DNA from: Flavobacterium nackdongense
Lineage (GTDB): Bacteria; Bacteroidota; Bacteroidia; Flavobacteriales; Flavobacteriaceae
Assembly (NCBI RefSeq): GCF_004355225.1
Contig: NZ_CP037933.1
Span: 3,720,001-3,784,000, forward strand
Length of the DNA stretch: 64,000 bases
Direction of reading: 5' to 3'
In this document: positions 37,314-47,800 of the stretch, piece by piece
Layout of the letters: every line of letters starts with the position of its first letter
Position numbering within the stretch: position 1 is the first letter of the stretch
Made by a program: the position numbers and the translations under genes
Notes under the pieces: generated by a model
Told to the model about the DNA's origin: nothing
Databases searched by the model: none
The model's input: the letters and a program-made list of their open reading frames with translations, nothing else

Positions 37314-40300
37314 TTGAGTAATTTAGAAAAAAACATCCGGATAAATAAAGTACTTAGAGAATTAAACATTTCTCTTGAGAGAGCAATCGATTTTTTAAAA
37401 ATTAAGGGTATTCAAATAGAATGTAACCCCAATACAAAAATTGATGACAATACTTATCAGATTTTGGCGAATAAATTTTATAATGTGGAAAATAAAAAGA
37501 ATCAAATAATTCCTGAATCAGATAAAGACAAAATTTTTAAAGGAATAAATTCTTCAAATAAATTAGTAATTAATGAACATAGAGATTTTCTAATATTAGA
37601 ACAGAAAGAGAGAAGTACAATTTTAAAAGATTATGCTACTGGAATAACCTATCCTTCAAAAAAAATAACAAAACTAGTTGGGGATAATATTAAAATGCAA
37701 ATAACATCTATAGAAGATCCTGAAAAACCAAAATTTCATTACAGCGTATTAAATGATTTTGTCGAAAACAAAGAATATGAATTTGACATCGTTGAAAAGC
37801 GAGAAAAAGGTTTTAAAATAGAAAATTCAGAAGACTTTTCATCATTTATACCATTGTCATTTGAAACCCAAATTGAAAATGGAAAAAAAATAAAATTAAC
37901 TGTGGGAAGAATTGATTTAGAAAAAAATCAATTAATTTTTAAATCACTTGAAAAGAAGAGAAAAGAAATAGAAATACTTCCAATCGAAACTAATAAAATA
38001 AACCCAGAAGACTTATTTACTCAAGGAGAAAAGTATATTTTTAACGTTAAAGGATATAGAATAATTGATGAAAAAACATCTATATTAATTGTAGAAAATC
38101 AAGGATACATCGCTAAAGTTAGAGCTTTTGACTATCAAAATGAAAATAATCTTCCTGATAAAATCACTTGTTTAGTAAAAGAGGTTACCGATTATAAAAT
38201 CTATCTTATTCAAGATAAATATGCCACACTCAAACATCTTTATGCTGAAGATAAATACTATAATTTTAAAGTTTTAAGTTTAGAGATTGACGATAAAAAC
38301 AATGCACAGTTTTATTTATTACAAGATACTTATGGCTTTTATCATAAACTTTACTTTCACGAGTTCGATAGTACTGGTTTTGCCTCCATTGGGGTTAATG
38401 AAAAACAATCCTTTTACCTTAGAAAAATAGACGAAAAAGGACATTTAGTTTTATACCAAAAATCAGTATCAAATCTTGGCGTATTCATCACTGTTGAATC
38501 ACTTTTTGAAAATATTAATCAATCGCAAAATGTAAATAAATATTTTTTTGAACTCAAAGAAGAATTAAATAAAAACATATACAGAAAACAACCTTTTACA
38601 CAACTTTTTGAGGATTATGAAAATAAAGAAAATTTATGGATTTTCTCTTATTTAAGCTTTTTAGAAACATACATTCAATCTTTGGTCAAATACAATCTCA
38701 TAGAGAAAGCCTTTGAGTTTAATCAAATCATTATTGATATTGAAGAATGGATGTTGGAAGGTTCTGATTTTCTTCAAAAATTTGGTCACGAAAAGAGACA
38801 GCTTATTATTACTAAAGCAGAAGACCAATTAGACAAAGCAAAAGCAAGAGGAGAAGCCCTTAATTTAATAATAAATGAAAATAGCGAAAGTTATATTCAG
38901 GAGGTATTAGATATACTTCGATTGAGTGGTCATTTAAGAGGGAATAAAATAAATGTCTTTAAGTACATAATTCTGTCTTCTCAAGATAGTATTCACAAGA
39001 AAACGAACGAGATTATTGAAATAGTTTTATTATTAATAAAAGCGAACCTTTTAGACATAGTTGATATTAATAATTTATTAAGCATACTTCAAAAAAGGAT
39101 ATATTTTGAAAGATCAGAAATCAACTATAATTTTATTCAAAATAAAACAGACTATTTTAATGACGAGGCCAAACTAGGTTTCCAAAATATTATTAAAGTT
39201 TTAGGATTACAGATTTTATTATTTAAAAAAACAAATAGCAACCAGAAGGCAATAATTAGGTCTGCTATATTGTGTCGCTATTTAAGCTTTTTAGCTGATA
39301 ATCTTGACACAAAAAAAATGTTTTTAAATAAGGCAATTAATTGCATAACTACAAATGAACCTCTTGAACTCTCTCCTGAGATGATTACAAAATTTGATAT
39401 AGATAAATATGCACATTCATTTGAAAATTCATCTGTATCAATAGTAAATCATTCATTTTCTGCAAAACTTATTTATAGTCTAAATGGCGCTATTTATAGT
39501 ACATCAAATGGTTGGGTGCTTTTGTCAAGACAACAATTTTCAAATGTACATAGCAAAAATGAAATTAACCTAAATTCATTGGCTACTTTTTTTAATAATC
39601 AAATAGCGGTTGCATCACCTTATGATTTAAAATTAAAACTACAAAACACCAACAATATTGAAGAGTGTATTGCAAATTGGCGTAATTACTATTCAGTTAC
39701 TGAAAATCATCATAAAAAGCTGAGTCATAGTAATGACAAAAACATATTAGGGCTTAATGTCACTGTTATAGCTAAAAACTATTTAAAAGGAAATAACAAT
39801 GCATTATTTGTTAAAATAAGTGATTCCACTCTTGAAGGAGAAGGAATATTACATATTAATGAAGTTGCAAATGTACATTTTGATGGCCTAAATGATATTA
39901 TTAATCCTGGTGATGAATTTAATTCTGAAATTATTAATATTTCAGATAAGGGTTTGTCATTTTCAATTGCAGATGAAGTATGGAAACAAACCGTTAAAGA
40001 AGTAAATGAAAATGATTTAGTAGATGCTAAAGTACTTAGTATTTTAGGAAATAACATTTTCATTATAACAGAGAATGGTCATTATGCACATATAAAAAAG
40101 TCGGGAAATTCAAATACCCTTGAAGAAAGAAAAGTTTATAAGTTTAAAATTGAAAGTATAAATTATAATGAACAAAAACTAAATTTAACATTCATAGCCA
40201 ATTCAGAGAGAATGTTTAATGAAAAAACAGCCTTAAGAACGTTTCTCGAGAGAACTAATATTATTAAAATACCTGAAATTATTGAGGAGGATAATAACAA

Positions 40301-42056
40301 CATTAATTATTCTCAACTTATTTATGAATTAATAATATGTATTGAAAGTATAATAGTTTATGAAGTTGATAATATTAAAAAACTGGAGAATTTTGAATTA
40401 TTAAAACTCTTAGCATCAATTTCTTACAACAACAAATCCTACTATTTTAACGCTTATATCACTTATCTTCAAAATATTGATAAATTTAAAAATGAAGATT
40501 ATAAAACGAAGAATTTTAAATATGAACTAATTGATGATAAAACAACAAATCTATTTAAAAATCTGGATTCGATTAATGACATTTATAGATACTTGAATTT
40601 TTATAATAAAAAGGATAGTGTACAAGAATTAATTCAACTCATTAACGAGGAAAAAGAAAAGGGAAATACTAAGTTGTTAAATATACTTTTAGCACATAAC
40701 TTATTGTATTCTGAGAATCCTGATGAAATTATTTTGCAACGAACCAAAGATTTAATTTACGAATACCTTTCTAATGAAAAAGTCAATACTTTTAATACTA
40801 TAATTTCTCCAATACAAAATGAGGAAGATATTGAATTAGAAAAAGAACTAGAAAATGAGATTCAAAAACCACAAAATGAGCCTACAAATCTTGGTAAAGA
40901 AGGTTCATATCGTGAATTTAAAACATCATTTATATATTATGCAGGTACAAATACCATAGATATTGAAAAACAGTCTTTTATTATTATTAAAACAATTGCA
41001 GGTTTTCTAAATGCTAAAGGAGGTAGCTTGTTTTTGGGAGTCAATGACAATGGCGAAATTATTGGTTTAGAAAATGATTACAAATACTTCGGTTCATCAG
41101 CAAACCACGATAAATACGAAAGAGAAATCAGAAGTGCTATTGTAAATTTATTTAATAAAGATGTAAATAGTCAAATTGAATTTAAATTTCACAAGTCCAT
41201 TAATTTAGAATATTGTGAAATAATTGTTCCTGAATATGAAAAACCAATTCCGTTACAAAATAATTTTTATCAAAGACAAGGCAACGAAACTAGAATAATA
41301 ACCGGTCACGATTTAGTTTTATTTTTTGAAAGAAAACTTCAAAATAGTTTAGTGTCTGAAAGATTAACATTTAATATTAATAAAGAAAGTAATAATGGGA
41401 AAAACACAAAAGATTACCCTTTGTTAGATCAACCTATTGAGCTTACTCTTTTCCAGGAATCTCCTGATTTTTATGCTGACCAAAAATCCTCAAATGATCA
41501 GTTAATTATTGATTATAACAATAAAACACCTGAAACCTTAGCATATTTATACATTTTTATTAATGGTAAATATTTACTCAGCCGTAAAAAAATGTTAGAT
41601 TTTAAAAGTGCTGAGGAAATAATTATTTATAACAATATGAAAAAAGGATTTCTTCTTCAATGTTATGATAATGGTTGTGTCAATAAAGTTGAAGTAAGAA
41701 CATTATTAGATAAAACTTTTAGCTTTTTACATAGTGGCGCTTTTAGCACAGAGGGGAATCTTATTGGTTTGTTTTTAATAAAAGAAGATTGCCTCATCGA
41801 AGTCAATTCAACTAGAAATGAAATTCAATATGTTAAGCTTTTTAAAACAGTCGATATTACAACTCACAGCCTTTTAAAGTTAAAAGGAAACAATATTGTT
41901 CAGGAAGATTTTGATAAATTAGATAACTTCAAAATAATTGACATCGGTCATAAAGAGAAACTTTCTAGAATTATCTATGCGTCAAAACAAAGTTTAGGGG
42001 TTAAAATTAACAATCCATCATATAAAAACGAGATAGAATACCTTATTTCAATTTGA
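37314..42056 (+). CDS. Giant IF-2-N / OB-repeat / Schlafen AlbA_2 protein
   Basis: 1580 residues from a TTG start. Residues ~8-50 (IRINKVLRELNISLERAIDF, then LKIKGIQIECNP) closely match the N-terminal domain of Bacteroidota translation factor IF-2. Several beta-rich OB/S1-like segments follow (~90-330, and a clearer S1-like pair at ~813-965 with GEGILHINEV and PGDEFNSEIINIS). A helical middle and a second helical block lead to a Schlafen AlbA_2 domain at ~1193-1345 (GKEGSYREFKTSF with Glu1196, Glu1201, Lys1203; FLNAKGGSLFLGVNDNGEI). A beta-rich end follows. The parts suggest an RNA- or ribosome-linked defence factor; this is inference. Very AT-rich. It stands alone, 43 bases after the operon. 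Confidence 0.7.
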   Translation: MSNLEKNIRINKVLRELNISLERAIDFLKIKGIQIECNPNTKIDDNTYQILANKFYNVENKKNQIIPESDKDKIFKGINSSNKLVINEHRDFLILEQKERSTILKDYATGITYPSKKITKLVGDNIKMQITSIEDPEKPKFHYSVLNDFVENKEYEFDIVEKREKGFKIENSEDFSSFIPLSFETQIENGKKIKLTVGRIDLEKNQLIFKSLEKKRKEIEILPIETNKINPEDLFTQGEKYIFNVKGYRIIDEKTSILIVENQGYIAKVRAFDYQNENNLPDKITCLVKEVTDYKIYLIQDKYATLKHLYAEDKYYNFKVLSLEIDDKNNAQFYLLQDTYGFYHKLYFHEFDSTGFASIGVNEKQSFYLRKIDEKGHLVLYQKSVSNLGVFITVESLFENINQSQNVNKYFFELKEELNKNIYRKQPFTQLFEDYENKENLWIFSYLSFLETYIQSLVKYNLIEKAFEFNQIIIDIEEWMLEGSDFLQKFGHEKRQLIITKAEDQLDKAKARGEALNLIINENSESYIQEVLDILRLSGHLRGNKINVFKYIILSSQDSIHKKTNEIIEIVLLLIKANLLDIVDINNLLSILQKRIYFERSEINYNFIQNKTDYFNDEAKLGFQNIIKVLGLQILLFKKTNSNQKAIIRSAILCRYLSFLADNLDTKKMFLNKAINCITTNEPLELSPEMITKFDIDKYAHSFENSSVSIVNHSFSAKLIYSLNGAIYSTSNGWVLLSRQQFSNVHSKNEINLNSLATFFNNQIAVASPYDLKLKLQNTNNIEECIANWRNYYSVTENHHKKLSHSNDKNILGLNVTVIAKNYLKGNNNALFVKISDSTLEGEGILHINEVANVHFDGLNDIINPGDEFNSEIINISDKGLSFSIADEVWKQTVKEVNENDLVDAKVLSILGNNIFIITENGHYAHIKKSGNSNTLEERKVYKFKIESINYNEQKLNLTFIANSERMFNEKTALRTFLERTNIIKIPEIIEEDNNNINYSQLIYELIICIESIIVYEVDNIKKLENFELLKLLASISYNNKSYYFNAYITYLQNIDKFKNEDYKTKNFKYELIDDKTTNLFKNLDSINDIYRYLNFYNKKDSVQELIQLINEEKEKGNTKLLNILLAHNLLYSENPDEIILQRTKDLIYEYLSNEKVNTFNTIISPIQNEEDIELEKELENEIQKPQNEPTNLGKEGSYREFKTSFIYYAGTNTIDIEKQSFIIIKTIAGFLNAKGGSLFLGVNDNGEIIGLENDYKYFGSSANHDKYEREIRSAIVNLFNKDVNSQIEFKFHKSINLEYCEIIVPEYEKPIPLQNNFYQRQGNETRIITGHDLVLFFERKLQNSLVSERLTFNINKESNNGKNTKDYPLLDQPIELTLFQESPDFYADQKSSNDQLIIDYNNKTPETLAYLYIFINGKYLLSRKKMLDFKSAEEIIIYNNMKKGFLLQCYDNGCVNKVEVRTLLDKTFSFLHSGAFSTEGNLIGLFLIKEDCLIEVNSTRNEIQYVKLFKTVDITTHSLLKLKGNNIVQEDFDKLDNFKIIDIGHKEKLSRIIYASKQSLGVKINNPSYKNEIEYLISI

Positions 42057-42179
42057 TCTATTTAATTTTTTTTTAAACCAGTTAAAACCCAATCAAATTG
42101 AACTTAGAACCAAAATAATATTCAATGCCAAATTCATTTACTATATAAAACTTAAGGTAATAAATAAAAAATAAATATT

Positions 42180-43061
42180 ATGGAATTCATTTTAGATTTA
42201 CCCGAAAAACTCTTCACACCAACAGAAGTTTTATATTTAAAAAGATATGGAAATAAACTCAAATCTTCTGAAAGAATAGAATTTAAAAAATTTGAATTTT
42301 CCCCAGAGGCAAAAGGCAAAATTGAAAGTTATCAGATACTTTTGCAGGAACGAGAAGCACTTGCTATTGAAAAAAACATCGATTATTTATGGATAAAATA
42401 TAATAAAAACCTATTTAATTGGGGTGAAATTTATAAGATTTTAAACAATATGAATAATGATGAAATACAAACACTTTCAGCAATTCTTAAACTAAATACT
42501 TGTTCAAAAGAAGATATTATTCCAGCATTGATAAGTAATAGTGAAGGATTGTTTGATTCTTCTATTGATAAACTTTCCTATAAGTCAATACTGGATAAAA
42601 TAAAAGACAAACTTAAAATTCAAAATGAATTTAATTCTGATGGAGATACCGAAAAAGCTATTGCTGCTAAAGTCTTAAAAGATTTTTTATTAAAAATGAC
42701 GGAACAGCAAAAAGCAGCGTTTGAAAAAGAATTAATTGAAATTACAAGAAAAGAAAAAGGAATTATTTACAAATCAGGAACTGTATTTGCAACATTAACA
42801 GCTGCTCAGATTTCCGGATTTGGGGTGTATTTATTAGCTTCTTCTTCATTAAGTTTTTTATCCGGGGCTATCGGTTTGAGTTTACCCTTTGCGGCATATA
42901 CAACTTTATCAACTGCCATCGGAGTTATTATTGGCCCAGCTGGTTGGATTGGTATGGGTTTATTTACATTATGGAAAATAAATGAAGTGAACTACAATAA
43001 AATTATTCCGGCTGTAATTTATTTAAGCTGGCTCAGAGAAAAATACACGAAAGAGTTTTAA
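42180..43061 (+). CDS. YaaW/UPF0174-like membrane-active protein
   Basis: 293 residues. A helical, charged N-terminal part (~1-200) precedes two hydrophobic segments (~205-230 and ~235-262). The end GVIIGPAGWIGMGLFTLWKI and NYNKIIPAVIYLSWLREKY resemble the C-terminus of YaaW/UPF0174 proteins. Function is unknown in that family. In this context a soluble sensor with a membrane-perturbing end is an attractive but unproven idea. It lies between the Schlafen-type gene (123-base gap) and the AlkB operon. Confidence 0.6.
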   Translation: MEFILDLPEKLFTPTEVLYLKRYGNKLKSSERIEFKKFEFSPEAKGKIESYQILLQEREALAIEKNIDYLWIKYNKNLFNWGEIYKILNNMNNDEIQTLSAILKLNTCSKEDIIPALISNSEGLFDSSIDKLSYKSILDKIKDKLKIQNEFNSDGDTEKAIAAKVLKDFLLKMTEQQKAAFEKELIEITRKEKGIIYKSGTVFATLTAAQISGFGVYLLASSSLSFLSGAIGLSLPFAAYTTLSTAIGVIIGPAGWIGMGLFTLWKINEVNYNKIIPAVIYLSWLREKYTKEF

Positions 43062-43197
43062 TCTTAAAATCAACAATCTTAGCTTCTTTTGATTTGATTT
43101 TTTAAATAGGTAAGCAGCATCCCATTTGATATCAACATAAACAATAAAGTGCAATCAATATTAAATCAAAGCATAATCAAAGAACATCAATTTTAAT

Positions 43198-43205
43198 TAC
43201 ATTTG
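43198..43205 (+). promoter_or_regulatory. -7 promoter box (TACATTTG) at the AlkB operon
   Basis: Exact TAnnTTTG match ending only three bases before the ATG at 43209. Transcription from it would give an almost leaderless AlkB message, or would favour the later in-frame ATG at 43224. Confidence 0.45.
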
Positions 43206-43208
43206 TAT

Positions 43209-43838
43209 ATGGCGCAATTAGATATGTTTGGGGGTAATGGAAATGATAATACTTTTCCTAAAACGGGTTTAAATAAAATCACTAATGGTGAATTTATTTA
43301 TTTGCCCAACTTTTTCTCAAAATCTGAAAGTGATTTTTACTTGAAAGCATTGACAGAAAAAGTAATTTGGAAGCAAGAATCTATGAATATATATGGGAAA
43401 AATATTGACTTTCCTAGACTAACTGCTTGGTACGGTGATAATGACAAACCCTATTCGTTTTCTGGCATTACACTTTGTCCTACTCCCTGGAATGAAGAAA
43501 TTCTTGCTATTAAAAATAAAATTGAGCCTGAATCCAAAGTAGTTTTTAATAGTGTTCTTTTAAATAGATATAGAAGCGGTTCCGATTCAATTTCTTGGCA
43601 TACTGACGCAGAAAAAGAACTGGGTAAAAATCCAGTAATTGCATCCGCTAATTTTGGAGAAACACGAAAGTTCCAATTAAGACATCGTATAACAAAAGAA
43701 AAATTGGAGATTGAATTAAAACACGGAAGTCTTTTAATAATGCAGGGAGAACTACAACACTTTTGGCAACATCAAGTTCCTAAATCAGCTAAACCATTAA
43801 AAGAAAGAATCAATTTAACTTTCAGAGTAATACTATGA
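43209..43838 (+). CDS. alkB: AlkB-type Fe(II)/2-oxoglutarate dioxygenase
   Basis: 209 residues from the ATG at 43209; an in-frame TTG at 43203 lies inside the promoter box, and the ATG at 43224 is an alternative. The fold is marked by FPRLTAWYGD, NSVLLNRYRSGSDSISWHTD, the iron ligands His131, Asp133 and His188, and RINLTFR (Arg200 and Arg206) for 2-oxoglutarate. AlkB enzymes oxidatively remove alkyl groups from DNA or RNA bases. The stop overlaps the next ATG (ATGA), so it is coupled to the DUF1848 protein. Confidence 0.92.
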   Translation: MAQLDMFGGNGNDNTFPKTGLNKITNGEFIYLPNFFSKSESDFYLKALTEKVIWKQESMNIYGKNIDFPRLTAWYGDNDKPYSFSGITLCPTPWNEEILAIKNKIEPESKVVFNSVLLNRYRSGSDSISWHTDAEKELGKNPVIASANFGETRKFQLRHRITKEKLEIELKHGSLLIMQGELQHFWQHQVPKSAKPLKERINLTFRVIL

Positions 43839-44854
43839 ATTGGCAAAAAGTTGAAATAGTAAATGATGATGGAGAAACAGTTTTAGCTCAAGCACCTGTA
43901 ATTGTGTCAGCCAGTCGCTCAACAGATATCCCAACATTTTATGCAGATTGGTTTGTAGAAAGATGGAAAGCCGGTTATGTGAAATGGAAAAACCCTTTTA
44001 ATGGAGTACCTCTTTATGTTTCTTTCAAAAACACAAGAGTAGTTGTTTTTTGGACAAAAAATCCAAAACCAATGATGAAACACCTTGATTTCTTGGATAA
44101 AAATGTCAAAAATTATTATTTTCAATTTTCATTAAATGATTATGACAAGGAAGGTTTTGAAGGCAAAGTACCTCGTTTAGAAAGTAGAATAGAAACATTT
44201 AAAGAACTCTCCAAAAGAATTGGAAAAGAAAAAGTAGTATGGCGTTTTGACCCATTATTGCTGACAAACGAAATTGATGTAAAGGAGCTGTTAAAAAGAC
44301 TGGAGAAAATTGGCGATGAATTATTCAAGTACACCAATAAGTTAGTTTTTAGCTTTGCTGATATTGGCATTTATAAAAAAGTAGAAAATAATCTTAACAG
44401 ATCTAATATTCAATATATTGAATTCACTTTGGAAACAATGTTGGAATTTGCAGAAGGCTTACAAAAGTTAAATAAAAAATGGGGATTAGAACTAGCAACT
44501 TGTGCCGAAAAGTTCGACTTAAATAAATACGATATCAATCACAACAAATGTATTGATGACGATTTAATGATAGACTTATTTCATCAAGATGAAGAATTAA
44601 TGAAATTCTTGGGAGTAGAATTTATAGAACCCTCATTATTTGATGCAACAACAACTATAACGAAAACAAAAAAGATAAAAGACAAAGGTCAAAGAGAAGC
44701 TTGTGGTTGCATTATGAGTAAAGACATTGGCGAGTACAATACTTGTCCGCACGAATGCGTTTATTGTTATGCAAATACTTCAAAGGAAGCAGCCTTTGCT
44801 AATTACAAATCACATACTGTGAACCCAAAAGCCGATACTATAACAGGAAAATAA
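43835..44854 (+). CDS. DUF1848-family protein with C-terminal Cys cluster
   Basis: 339 residues. The N-terminal part (VIVSASRSTDIPTFYADWFV, RVVVFWTKNPKPM) is the signature of DUF1848. The C-terminus holds Cys290, Cys292, Cys304, Cys308 and Cys311, the last three as CPHECVYCYAN, which resembles a radical-SAM-type CxxxCxxC and suggests an iron-sulfur cluster. DUF1848 chemistry is not established to my knowledge. Coupling to AlkB by ATGA and to the helicase gene nine bases downstream implies a joint nucleic-acid repair or modification role (inference). Confidence 0.8.
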   Translation: MNWQKVEIVNDDGETVLAQAPVIVSASRSTDIPTFYADWFVERWKAGYVKWKNPFNGVPLYVSFKNTRVVVFWTKNPKPMMKHLDFLDKNVKNYYFQFSLNDYDKEGFEGKVPRLESRIETFKELSKRIGKEKVVWRFDPLLLTNEIDVKELLKRLEKIGDELFKYTNKLVFSFADIGIYKKVENNLNRSNIQYIEFTLETMLEFAEGLQKLNKKWGLELATCAEKFDLNKYDINHNKCIDDDLMIDLFHQDEELMKFLGVEFIEPSLFDATTTITKTKKIKDKGQREACGCIMSKDIGEYNTCPHECVYCYANTSKEAAFANYKSHTVNPKADTITGK

Positions 44855-44863
44855 TTCTTTGGT

Positions 44864-47800
44864 ATGAACGAATATCTTACTGCTATAGAAAACTTACAAA
44901 ATCCTTCCTTTCAAAAGATAAGGACTTTAGCAAACAATAGCATTTCTCACTTAACGCAATTTGAAAAAGATACACTTTGGGCAGAATTACAACACGGAGT
45001 AGCTCTGCTTAATACCCACGAACATTTGTGTCAATATTTGCGGTCTTTTGGAAATATGCACCAAGCCAAATTAATTGATGCCTTTCAACAATTACCGCCT
45101 AAAATTTTTAAAAATGGCTTTGAAATAATTGATTGGGGCTGTGGACAAGGATTGGGTACAATAAATCTGTTCGATTTTATAGCAAATATTGGATTTGCAA
45201 ATAATGTAAAAAAAGTAACTTTAATCGAGCCTTCAAAAGAAGCATTAGATAGAGCTTTTAAACACACGAATTGTTATCTCAAGAATCAAAATAACATAAC
45301 AACAATTAACGATTTTTTTGAAAACATAACTGAAAACCAACTTAAAAGTGAGCTTGGAATTCCTGTTATCCATATTTTTTCAAATATTTTAGATGTTGCT
45401 CAAATAGACTTAAAACATCTTGCTAAATTAGTAGATCAAAGCGTTTTATCTGACAATTACATTGTCAGTGTTGGACCTCTTAATGCCACAAACCGTAGAA
45501 TAGATGCATTTTATAATTATTTTGATGTTCCAATAATATACGAACAAGAGAATCGATATTTCAAAGAGAAATCTTGGACATATAAATGTAAAATATACAA
45601 ATTAGAATACAACCAAAAAGGAAATCTTATTCCTATCGAGTTTTATCCATCCGTACAATTTCACGCAGCCTACGAACTAGATGCATACAAAACAGCGAGA
45701 CGAAAAACAGATTGTAAATTATTTGATGCTTTTTCAAATTTTGAAGTTAATGCACCCTTCGATATTGGCGCAAGTGTTTATAATGATGTTCATTCCATTT
45801 TTGCGGTATTAAATAATATAATAACGAGAGGATTACCTACAAAGGCGAGCTTATTTATAGAAGAAACTTTCTGCCAAACTTTTGAAAATACAACAAAAGA
45901 AAATAATTTAGGGGAGATTTATTTTAAAAGTAAAAACTCAATTAATTACGATCAAATCTCTGATGATGTTCTAAATATACTCAACAACAAAACGACAGGC
46001 TACAACATTTCAAATGAATTTATAGAATTGCTTTCCCCAATTGCAATTGCTCGTTTTCAGAAAATGATAATAGAAGCAATCTTGACAGGAAATCTTTCTA
46101 TTGAAAATGAAGCCTGGAATGTACTTGTTGAGGAACAAGATGTTCCTTTTGCTGCTATTGCACTTAAGGATTTACAGGACAGTTTTTTTCATTTAACACA
46201 GCTTAGTTCGGAATACAATAATTTAAAATTTCCAGAAATCAAATTAGATATTATCTGCAATGAAGAATTTATAGACTCTCCTTTGCATTTAAAAGCTAAC
46301 GTTAATTTTGTTGTTAAACCATTTCATTTAGAGAAAATATATGATTTAGTGGTTGATATGGCAATGTTAAAATCTGCATCTATTGACAAGATTACTTTTA
46401 GTAAATACAAGTGCAAAAATAATTGTTACTTTAATGTTCGCTCTACAAATTCAAAAAGAAGCAGCAGAACGATTTACACATCAAGTTTAATAAAATACAA
46501 CAAACTTGTAGAAAAAGATTCACAAGGAGGTTTCGTAGAAAACGAAAAACAAAAAGAGCATCTAACCTATTTTTTACAACTTCTTTTTAGAAAAAATGAA
46601 TTTAGGCCAGGACAACTTCCTATACTAGACAGAGCGCTACAAAATCTTCCTGTAATTGGTCTTTTACCAACAGGAGGAGGTAAATCACTTACCTATCAAA
46701 TTGCAGGACTACTTCAACCAGGAATAACTTTGGTAATAGACCCTCTTAAATCATTAATGAAAGACCAATACGATGGTTTGATTAGTAGTGGTATTGATTG
46801 CTGTACGTTTATAAATTCAACAGCAACTCCAAGCGAAAAAAAACAGAGAGAAACACAATTGGAATCATCGCAATTGCTATTCGCATTTGTATCTCCAGAA
46901 CGCTTAGCGATTTTAGAGTTCAGACAAAGGTTAAAAAATATGCACGAATACAACGTATATTTTTCCTATGGAGTAATTGATGAAGTGCACTGTGTTTCGG
47001 AATGGGGACACGATTTTAGATTTTCATATCTACATTTAGGTCGAAATCTATATAATTTTGTAAAAGCCAAAGATGGCCCTATTTCTCTTTTTGGTCTTAC
47101 GGCAACTGCTTCTTTTGACGTTTTGGCAGATGTAGAGAGAGAACTATCAGGTAATGGTGCCTTCTCATTGGATTCAGAAACAACTGTTCGTTATGAAAAC
47201 ACCAATAGGTTAGAACTACAATACAAAATCGAAAAAGTTGATATCAGTTTTAAAGAATTTGATATTAAATTTAAAGGAATAATATTAGACCCTAGTTTGC
47301 CTAAAATAATTGATATAAATAATGACAAAATTGTTCATACCTCGAAAAGCAATTATTTGCAGAATTATTTATCCGAAATTCCTAATTATATCAATGAATT
47401 ACAAATAAATTCAAACATTGATTTAATCAAAACTAGATTTTTAATAAGGCAAAATAACGAAGATAATTTAGACAATGATCTGTTTATAAATATGCCTGCT
47501 GATTATATTCAAACAAAACACGAATACCCGCAAGCGGGTATTATTTTTTGTCCACACGCACAAGGAACTGGCATTTCAGTACAACAGAACCATTCAAAGT
47601 TAAATGATGTTTACCAAAATATAGGTTCTTTTTCAGGCAAAGACACCGATGGTAGTTCGATGCAAAATCTTGAATTATTCCGAAATAATGAATTACCAAT
47701 AATGGTTGCTACCAAAGCATTTGGTATGGGAATTGACAAACCAAATGTTCGATTTACATTGAATATGAACTATTCGAGTTCCTTAGAAAGTTTTGTTCAA

